Part shown: in pieces, positions 56,648 through 64,000 of the stretch
Layout: every line of letters starts with the position of its first letter
Position numbering within the stretch: position 1 is the first letter of the stretch
Source of the DNA: Hippopus hippopus
Lineage: Eukaryota > Mollusca > Bivalvia > Cardiida > Cardiidae
DNA length: 64,000 nt
Reading direction: 5' to 3'
NCBI GenBank assembly: GCA_946811185.2
Contig: OX328107.1
Span: 22,961,587 to 23,025,586 of the forward strand
The notes under the pieces: model-generated
What the model was told of the DNA's origin: nothing
Databases searched by the model: none
Seen by the model: only the letters and a program-made list of their open reading frames with translations
Program-made: the position numbers and the translations under genes

Positions 56648-56771
56648 AAAAGGCCCTTGAGTCACGCTAAGTCGCTAAGGGTTCACTCTTTGAACACAAC
56701 CTCTTTCAAAGGCTGAAAATGCAATCCACTGAAACTCGGAAAGGTTTCATCTTATAGGTTTGACTAAGCCA

Positions 56772-56838
56772 GCGGACGGTAGAGATCCAAGATCAGACCG
56801 CGCATTCTGTGCAGTCTGATCTTGATCTATGCCGTCCG
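56772..56838. repeat. Family C palindrome
   Basis: CGGACGGTAGAGATCCAAGA faces TCTTGATCTATGCCGTCCG. Confidence 0.85.
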
Positions 56839-57599
56839 CAAAAATCGCGCTGCTAAAAGTAAGAGTGGTTATTTGCAATGAAACCTCGACAACTGGAATC
56901 GAAAAGAGAGCCGGATAAGGGATCGAATGACCCAGTTTGACTACTGAGTGTCATGAATCACGTAACACGTTACCATATTGAAACTTATGATCTCACACCA
57001 TTAGGGTTTTATTTTTGTACATTGTAAATAGAGTGAAAGTCATCATATTTGACTCTCTGCAGTGGTTTTATTGGCAAACCCAGAGCTTTGTTCTTTGTAT
57101 CTGTCAAAATTATGCCCAGTGGCTTACACAAGAAGCTTAAAAATGGTACCTTAAACGACTGTTTTGTTTTTTTTTTCGCTATTCAACCTCAAACACAATT
57201 ACCCTAAAAATTTTAGTGAAAAAGAGGCAAATCTTGGTGGTAGATCATGTTCTTTTATGTGGTTACAGGTACAAAATAGTTCCACAAGAAGTATAAAACT
57301 TGCTCTCCAGTTTTCCACAGAATAAACCAATAGACATGAGAAACACATTTTAGACTCGTTCTTCCATTTTCTCTGATAAACAGTGCAGCAAAAGCGTTTA
57401 CTGTCAAATTTTAAAACGTTGTACCTTTGGATACGTCTTCCAAGAAGCAGTTCGTAGTTGAGCGGCACCTCATTACGCCCTGCAGATGACTTTTTTTTTT
57501 TCGGCTTGCAGCGGACGACTTGTGAAAACATTGTTACAAAAGGAGTCTATTCTGGGTTTCTCCCTTGCCATGATGTTTTCACTTGTATTTATGTTTCAA

Positions 57600-57776
57600 A
57601 CCTTGTCTCATACTGGTTATTCATATTTCCCGTGGGTGTTTTCTATACATGCATTCATATTGATTATCCATATTTCACGTGGGTGTTTTTTATATTCATA
57701 TCGATTATCCATATTTCACGTGGGTGTTTTCTATATTCATATTGGTTATACATATTTCACGTGGGTGTTTTCTATG
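57600..57776. repeat. ~41-bp tandem repeat, four units
   Basis: The unit contains CCATATTTCACGTGGGTGTT. Three of four units hold the palindrome CACGTG; the first reads CCCGTG. It lies about 2.3 kb upstream of the dioxygenase start. The overlapping + frames here are by-products. Confidence 0.9.
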
Positions 57777-57844
57777 TAATGATTTTTTCTCAGGCGGTAA
57801 CCAGTTAACCCTTGGGCTCTTATACTCGACTCAAAGACATTTTG

Positions 57845-57912
57845 GGGACAGTGTAGGTCAAGATCCTACTGCACAGAATGTGCAGTCTGATCTTGGATCC
57901 ACACTGTCCGAA
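57845..57912. repeat. Family C palindrome
   Basis: GGACAGTGTAGGTCAAGATC faces GATCTTGGATCCACACTGTC. Confidence 0.85.
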
Positions 57913-58039
57913 TGGATATACCTTCCCTCCAAAAATAACTTTGACATAGAGATGGAGGATTTTTACCATCGACTAGAAAGTTTCATTTCAGTTGTATAGC
58001 AGATTAGGGGTTAATCCTTTCAGCACCATAGTCAAAAAC

Positions 58040-58095
58040 AGGAGCTTTTGGGGACGGTATGGACAGAACGTGTAGTTCGATCTTGGATCTAATAT
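58040..58095. repeat. Family C palindrome, internally deleted
   Basis: GGGGACGGTATGGACAGAAC directly followed by the right arm CGATCTTGGATCTAATATCC. Confidence 0.55.
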
Positions 58096-59855
58096 CCGCT
58101 GCCTCTCTGAGATAAAAGTCTTCCTCAGTTTCAGTTAATTATATTTTCAGCTGCCGAGAGAGTTCGAGTTTTTATTTTACACTGAAAAAGTTAAACATGA
58201 ACGAGAAAGACAATCAAAAGACGCTGTCTTCGTATATGATTTTATTGTGCAAACAACATAAGCTTCATGTCAGTGTCTCTATGCAAAACAGTTATAGCCA
58301 AACAATAAGTTCACAAATCAGAACGAGGACAACCGGAAATGACCGCATACTCTCTCTGCGCATGCTGATAGTCTATGACATCATTTCCGAAGTTTGAAAA
58401 GAATGTTTATCACAGCTGTTGAGTTCAAATATTGGCAAGACTACCTTATCGTTGAGCAATAAGATATCTAAGGGATAAGTGCCTCGTTTTATGAGGATAA
58501 CGGATTACACTTGTAATACTGACTTGAAACGGCTAAGTTTCGCCTTGCTTTGAAAGAAAATGTAGGTCAATTCGATGTTTTATGTATAAATATATGTTTT
58601 ATATATATACAACATAGCACTAATCTAAGGATCTTGGGCGATTTTAGATAATCCAAGCTACAATTCTTTACACCATAACCCCTTGAAAATGAAGGGGAAA
58701 TAATAAAAGAATGCCAAAACTTGGAGCTAATTATTTAAGTGCTTGCTCCCTAGTTTAAAGAAAAGACATTTTGGACCAGATTTACCAATCATTCTGAATT
58801 TTAATTTTTAAATACCAGTCAAACTAGTTTTTTGTCTATGACAAAATATCCAAGCCAACCAGATGAGCTTTGGTTATAATTTAGAAATAGTTTCTTACTA
58901 AATAAGAACCTACTTAATGGTATCACTCTGTTGGTTTCACCTATTGCAGTTTATCTTTGTCATATTTTTTCTCTCTCAATTAGTCCGTTGAAAATGATAT
59001 ATAGTATACATTTTCCGTTTTTTTTTTTACTGTAACTCTAATTTTCACGAAATTTATTGAAACCACATACAAGCACTCGGAACAAAGTGTAAACAATCAC
59101 GTGTCATCTAATTTTTATTTCTTCTCTACATTTCACCACTGTAATGCAGAATGAATATAGTTTTACTGTATAATATTGAAATTAAAGTGAAGTAAAGCTT
59201 GCCATGGCATTCATGTTTCTTTCCACCTTGTGAAGTAGAAAAAACAAAACTAATTATGGACAAAATCTGCAAGATGTTAAGAGTCTTTATTTCTTATTTC
59301 AGCTCTATCTATCTGGCTTGCTGAAATGTCTAGTGATAGCAAATTAGAGGACTTTTCTTAAAATCGGGAAAAAAAGAATTCAGAATATTTGGTAAGTAAC
59401 TGGTTCTTAAGTTCATAGATAAGGTAAATATATTTCTATGTAACACGCTTACTACTGCAAACAATGCTTGACTATATATCACGTGACATTTCTACAAACA
59501 AGGTCACATGATCGCACGAATGACTTTGATGCTGGGAAATGACTATTAAAACAGTAATAAATATATATTCAAAACAACAAAATTGTTACACACTTACATA
59601 TAAACGATGTGGACAAATGAATAAAAATATAATACTGTTGAAGTACGAGTGATAATGGACACCCATTCCAGTTATAAAAAAAAGGAGAATAAACCAAACC
59701 TAAATCTTGTCAACATCTAGCATGTTATTTGTACACAAAAAGAAGGTATCACAGAAATAAACAGTTCATAGAAAACAAACAAAAAGCCTACTGAGTAAGC
59801 ATTTAAAAAAAAAATAGCTAAATAGATTTCAGCAGCTACACTATACAGAGACTTG
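58096..59855. other. Intergenic, nothing recognised
   Basis: AT-rich sequence without exon-like frames, known repeats or strong palindromes. Confidence 0.45.
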
Positions 59856-60113
59856 ACCATGCTCTGTGAAAAGGGGGCTTAATGCATCTGCAAAAAGTAT
59901 CGACCTAGGTCGGCCTGCGCAAACTGCGCGGGCTGACCCGGGCCGAAACTTTTTGCTATCGGTCAGTTTTCTGCAGCTCAAAGGACCAGTGTACCTCATA
60001 ATTCAATCTGTTGTTAAACAAAAAGAATTTTATGGATCCATGATACTGTGATGACTTGCTTGGTATCATGCATCACGGAGATGTATTAAGCCCCTGTTTG
60101 CTAGAGCATGGAT
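59856..60113 (+). repeat. Family A hairpin MITE
   Basis: GACCATGCTCTGTGAAAAGG to GCTAGAGCATGGATCAA, palindrome GGTCGGCCTGCGC/GCGCGGGCTGACC. Confidence 0.85.
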
Positions 60114-60783
60114 CAATTTTATTTTTGAAGAAACTAAAAACCGATATAATAGATGGTAATGTTTTCCCATCTGGCAGTTAAAGAACAAAGTGAATGTTAA
60201 GACATGCACAACAATTTTAAAATGATACTCTCAATCGTCATAGCGACTTTTTCGATGTTATTTTATAAGGTTGGTTGCTAATTTCTATTTTATTTTTCAA
60301 CCTTCGTTTTAACCTGCCCAGTTTCTTCTTTGATAGATTTTCCGAACTACTTGCTATGACAAGAGGATGAAGCAATTAATAGAGCGAATTAATACTGATA
60401 ATAATAATATAATAGAAACTTCATGAAAAAATAAACAGTCGCATTAACTATGACATGTTCGTGTCCAAGGCAATGTCCTTGGGAGGATGTCTATTTGTTG
60501 TACCACATTTATGTAACAAATTAAAATTTTATGAGTTCTGTTTTGTGTGTGGACAATTGAACATAGCTGTACTTTTAAAAGGATCTTTAACAGAAAAAAA
60601 TAACCAAAACAAAACGGGATGCTTATCTCTAAGAGCTATCAACCGATAAAATTCATGACAACTGACGAAAAATGGACTGTGAAGTTTGTCAAGGTTTAGT
60701 TGTGGCGCCTGTATGCGGTAGAATGTTACAAAACCCACCATGCAAAAATACACAAGGAAACATCACTGATGCAAAAGATATCA
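60114..60783. other. Intergenic, nothing recognised
   Basis: No exon or repeat family was recognised between the family A copy and the tektin 3' end. Confidence 0.4.
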
Positions 60784-60789
60784 TTTATT
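60784..60789 (-). promoter_or_regulatory. Tektin polyadenylation signal
   Basis: AATAAA on the - strand (TTTATT as written), about 75 bases after the tektin stop codon. Confidence 0.6.
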
Positions 60790-60864
60790 CCAATGTTAAA
60801 TTATTAAATGTCTTTTAAAAACTTAACAATGTTTAACCTACTGTCCTATAATTTGGAAAAAGAT

Positions 60865-61096
60865 CTAACAAGTCGGCATTTGGAATATTGGTCCAACTTT
60901 GGGATCCATTGGGAAGCCTTTGCGCATTCCCATACAGTATTGTGAGTCGATCCTTAAGCTGTTCTCCTTCACAGAGATGTCGTGTTCGAGTGTGGCCTTG
61001 GTCTTCATGAGCCTTGCAAGACTGAGCTCGGAGGCCTTCAGCCGTTCCTTCAGTATACGGACAGACTCTCGGATTTCACTGACTTCCCGTTGTAAA
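60865..61096 (-). CDS. Tektin terminal exon
   Basis: Acceptor CTTTCAG, then the last base of a Ser codon and LQREVSEIRESVRILKERLK, SVKENSLRIDSQYCMGMRK and FQMPTC-stop (TAG 60865-60867). Confidence 0.92.
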
Positions 61097-64000
61097 CTGA
61101 AAGAAAGGGAACAGAATTAGAAGGATTCTTTGGATCCTAATCATTATTTTGGAGATCTATATCAGTTTAAATGCTTTAGTTCTTATCCTTCGCAAATGGC
61201 AAGAAAAGAATATTATGCAGATTACAGGTAAAAATACACTTAAGGAAAGCACGGATATCGCTACCACGCATAACATTCTTTACAAGCCAACCGGTGCTTT
61301 CCAATAATAAACATCGTCCAAAAATGTACTGCCATGCGAGAGGAATGAATCCTGTCGCTACGAGTATTATCAGTAATAAAAAAGATTTTGGCAAAGCTAA
61401 GAATCGAAATACTGTAGCTAATCAGAAGTTGCGTAACTTTCTAAATCTGGAATTAGACTTAGAATGAAATTAAGAATGCTCGGTGAATAAGGACCAAGGA
61501 CTCGGTTCAGCTTTTACATTGGAGCCGAGATGCTGCAAATTCAAGGCTGTCATTGGTCTTGACTGAAAAGATCCAAATGGGATCGCATTTCTTTGCAGTC
61601 CGATACAGCATGTACAATATTACTCAGAACTAAGTTGACCATATAATTAATCTTGTAATCACACAATCCCGACTTTTTAACGACCCCGAGAAAAAAGTTT
61701 TGAAAACATTGTGGGAAAAAGAGAAAATGCTGGTAACCAGCATTTTTTCTTTTTCCCAAAATATTTTCTACCCAATGAAAGACGACTTTCTTATTCTGAG
61801 TAGCCGTTTGATTTGTCGTCTGCAAATGCTTTCCATTTTGACAGATCTAAAATTTTGTCGTTTGGAAAGGAAATAATATTGTTAGGCTCTCTACTCACGA
61901 TTTCATGACCGGATCGTTACACAGCTCCACATTGATACGTCTTGTACGTTCATCCAGACGAGACTGGGAAACTTTCATTGGTGATTCCTTGTCCTGGATG
62001 GCTTTTCTCAACAGATCGATGTTCTTCTCCATATCGAAGATTTCGGCCATTGTCTAAAATAAATGGAAAAGAAACCGATCTTAAACTTTCAAAAATTTTC
62101 ACTTTTGTTCGGTCAGTTACCGTATGAGTAACAGATTTCATGTTCCCGCAATTCTGAGCTTTTTAAGATGTTGTTGGAAAAGATATACATGCTTGGACAA
62201 AGAGTACTTTATTTTTCTTGTATTTTTTATCCATGCCTTGATATGAAACTGTTCTTGGTTGATCTAACTTAATAGATGATACAGAAATACGTAAAAGGTA
62301 CCCTAAGAAATATCATGCAATATTATATTTCATGTGTCTATTTTTAGAAATGTTATGGGTAAAGAAATGTCGTAATTTAAGCTGGGGGGAATTATTTACC
62401 CTTCACAGTGAATATTTTCCTCCGGCCGAAAATCTGGAACTACTTTTTTAAGTTTTTTAAGTTTTAAAGTTTTAAAAGTGGCATTCGTTGACAAAATAAT
62501 CAGAGGAAATATAATATATAATATATTTCATCAGCTTGTGGTTAATATGGGGAAATATTTGCCTCAAAAGGGAAAGGTCCGCGAAAATAACTCGTGCCCT
62601 ACGGTACTCGTTATTTTCGCATAGCTTTCCCTTTTTCGGCAAATATTTCCCCATATTAACCACAAGCTGATGAAATAAACTCTATTTCTACTTAAAAATG
62701 ATGAACTCAGACTTATGTCTCAGAGAAATGTCCTAATATTTTTGAGCCATGCTCTATTGAAAGGGTGTTTTTATGCATCTGCAAAAAGTATCGATTCATA
62801 TCAGTCTGTGCAGTCTGCGTAGGCTGATTTGGGTCGAAACCTTTTGCTCTTTGTAAATTTTCTGCATGTCCAAGGACCATTGTACCTCCAGATTAAAGGT
62901 GGGTATTTAGATTTTTCACATCTCACCAAATTAAAAAATATATATATCACTGAAATTTATATGAAAAAACAATACAAATCATCAATAATTAAGAATCATA
63001 AAATTACAAAAAAATTTTTTTTTGATGGTGTTCCCTTAAAAGGCTACGTAGCCTCTTAAGGTATTTTTAGATTTCGCGCCAGAAATCAAAAAAAGCATTG
63101 TGGGAATGTAAAGTGACTGGTACGTGACTAATGACGTTTAAATTCCATAACATAACAACCATGTAATTGTTTTCCATAATGTCTTCTTCGGACGCTATGT
63201 TTGAAGCTTTGTCTGTGTATTTCCGGTATGTAAATGAGCGAGTTGCTCATGTAAAAATAGAACGTGTTTCCCGTCGGTGTCGACCTCGGCCGTAGTAAAT
63301 CTCTAATTTCTCTTGTTGTCGGATGGTTTTCGACTACTGGGGTTTTATGAATGAAAATTAAAAGGCTTTGGGAGTATAAGGATGATTTTTTTGTATTTTT
63401 GTAAAATTTTCGTCCCAAAATCTGAAGGGCCACCTTTAAGTTGGTTGTTAGACAAAATGGATTTTATGGATTCATAATTATGTGATGGCTTGCTTGGTAT
63501 AATATATAATGGAGATATATAAAAACCCTTTGCCACAAAATACACTGACACGAAAATAATCTAGTTCTAGAGGAACGCATGAGGATGCAACCGCTTGGCT
63601 GCAGCTGATTTTTAGCGAAAACTGTATGTCGAAAAAGGGACATAACTGCATCAAAGACACTTTTGGTTTACCTCCCCCACTGGTATGGGTTCTCCTTTAA
63701 ATAGTGAACAACTATCCAAGGTTTGTACAGAATATCTCAAATAACATCAGATTTATAAGAAAATGTCAAAGTTTTTTTTTTTTTCACGATGACGACGGTA
63801 GAGACGACACCAAGGCTATGACAATACCTCGATGTATTCATCGCAAAAACAGCCGAGCTGCAACACCCTACCCTCTGTAGATGTGCCTGAAGTCTGTTTC
63901 TAGCGTCGGTTGTCTCACGTATTCTCGCGTTGAATGCATTATTCACGGTGTTGAACATGTTCCACATATCATTTGCACACTGGCGAAGAGTGGAGTCGAT
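60865..64000 (-). CDS. Tektin, C-terminal three exons (partial, continues beyond the window)
   Basis: Exons 64000-63872, 62053-61899 and 61096-60865 splice in phase to 171 residues plus stop, about 40% of a usual 400-450-residue tektin. The protein is a coiled-coil filament subunit inside the doublet microtubules of cilia and sperm flagella. Visible landmarks are WNMFNTVNNAFNARIRET (the tektin rod segment), MEKNIDLLRKAIQDKESPMK then VSQSRLDERT, a RINVELCND version of the tektin nonapeptide (usually RPNVELCRD), and the C-terminal VKENSLRIDSQYCMGMRKGFP, after which the chain ends FQMPTC. No signal or membrane segment is seen, as expected. The CMGMRK ending argues against tektin-2; I cannot fix the paralogue. 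MITEs occupy both introns in view. Confidence 0.92.
61290..61420 (-). mobile_element. Possible SINE remnant in the last tektin intron
   Basis: GCGAGAGGAATGAATCCTGT and AAGCTAAGAATCGAAATACT match the body-to-box B order of the reverse SINEs elsewhere, weakly. Confidence 0.4.
61660..61868 (+). repeat. Family B MITE, well preserved, in the last tektin intron
   Basis: ACACAATCCCGACTTTTTAA, hairpin AAATGCTGGTAACCAGCATT with extended arms, TTGTCGTCTGCAAATGCTTT and GTCGTTTGGAAAGGAAA. Confidence 0.85.
61899..62053 (-). CDS. Tektin penultimate exon
   Basis: Acceptor CATTTTAG (TTTTAG|ACAATG), donor ATC|GTGAGT. 51 codons plus two bases, TMAEIFDMEKNIDLLRK through RINVELCNDPVMK. Confidence 0.9.
62320..62686 (-). 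repeat. Family E long-hairpin element, copy 2 (inverted)
   Basis: The same tail (CATGTGTCTATTTTTAGAAA, TTTAAGCTGGGGGGAATTAT) followed by the long palindrome TTTCATCAGCTTGTGGTTAA...complement. It is in the opposite orientation to the copy at 5813, in a tektin intron. Confidence 0.87.
62743..63547 (+). repeat. Family A MITE split by a TTAA-flanked insertion
   Basis: The hairpin half is at 62743-62893 (GAGCCATGCTCTATTGAAAG) and the tail half from 63440 (GTTGGTTGTTAGACAAAATG). Other family A copies read straight across this junction (for example 60010 and 36960). Confidence 0.85.
62897..63435. mobile_element. 539-bp non-autonomous element, TTAA target duplication
   Basis: It is bounded by TTAA at 62893-62896 and 63436-63439. 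Inverted ends are AGGTGGGTATTTAGATTTT and, read inward from the other side, AGGTGGCCCTTCAGATTTT. A 28-bp inner palindrome around GGCTACGTAGCC lies at 63034-63061. There is no transposase frame. TTAA duplications are the hallmark of piggyBac and Kolobok elements; which one is undecided. Confidence 0.8.
63548..63871. other. Tektin intron, nothing further recognised
   Basis: Between the family A tail and the upstream tektin exon; it includes a poly-T run at 63772-63784. Confidence 0.5.
63872..64000 (-). CDS. Tektin upstream exon, cut by the window edge
   Basis: 43 codons in view, IDSTLRQCANDMWNMFNTVN then NAFNARIRETTDARNRLQAH and LQR, ending at donor AGG|GTAGGG in phase 0. Confidence 0.88.

Noticed and set aside
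57458..57999. Overlapping + frames with repeated hydrophobic segments, looking like membrane proteins
   Set aside because: They are translations of the 41-bp tandem repeat and its surroundings in three frames.

Overview
This is a window of animal (eukaryotic) nuclear DNA. It is AT-rich and intron-rich, with GT-AG splice sites, and it is packed with short palindromic transposons. The repeat types suggest a lophotrochozoan, most likely a bivalve mollusc: hairpin MITEs, tRNA-derived SINEs with a molluscan-type conserved body, and dispersed elements with internal tandem repeats. The organism assignment is an inference from repeat and gene style, not from a database match.

I could reconstruct three protein-coding genes exon by exon. 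(1) On the + strand, exons at 23818-23975 and 32987-33090 encode the end of a small secreted-peptide precursor. A 40-residue, four-cysteine peptide lies between a KR site and an amidation plus tetrabasic site (G-RRKR). The signal-peptide exon was not found. (2) On the - strand, 55354 down to 43597, there is a complete eight-exon gene for a 266-residue phytanoyl-CoA-dioxygenase-family Fe(II)/2-oxoglutarate oxygenase (the 'L-proline trans-4-hydroxylase-like' type), with the HxD...H iron ligands and the distal arginine intact. (3) On the - strand, 64000 down to 60865, there are the last three coding exons of a tektin, a filament protein of ciliary and flagellar microtubules; the gene continues past the window edge. 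All exon phases join cleanly.

The rest is repeats. 0-23 kb is gene-poor and holds MITE families called A to E here, SINEs, minisatellites, two near-identical copies of a ~338-bp element with 10-bp target duplications, and an 865-bp fold-back element. 23.8-33.1 kb is the peptide gene, whose 9-kb intron contains a dead mariner and a dead Tc1 transposase. 33-43.5 kb is repeats only, ending in a nine-unit tandem-repeat element abutting the dioxygenase 3' end. 43.6-55.4 kb is the dioxygenase gene, with MITEs in alternating orientation, a second tandem-repeat element and twin palindromes in its introns. 55.4-60.8 kb is intergenic, and 60.9-64 kb is the tektin.

The three genes share no evident pathway. 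The most interesting items are the peptide precursor with its duplicated 5' splice site, the 10-bp-TSD element, the shared hairpin core of three MITE families, and the TTAA-targeted insertion nested in a MITE. MITE boundaries were read by eye and may be off by several bases. Family letters are local labels.
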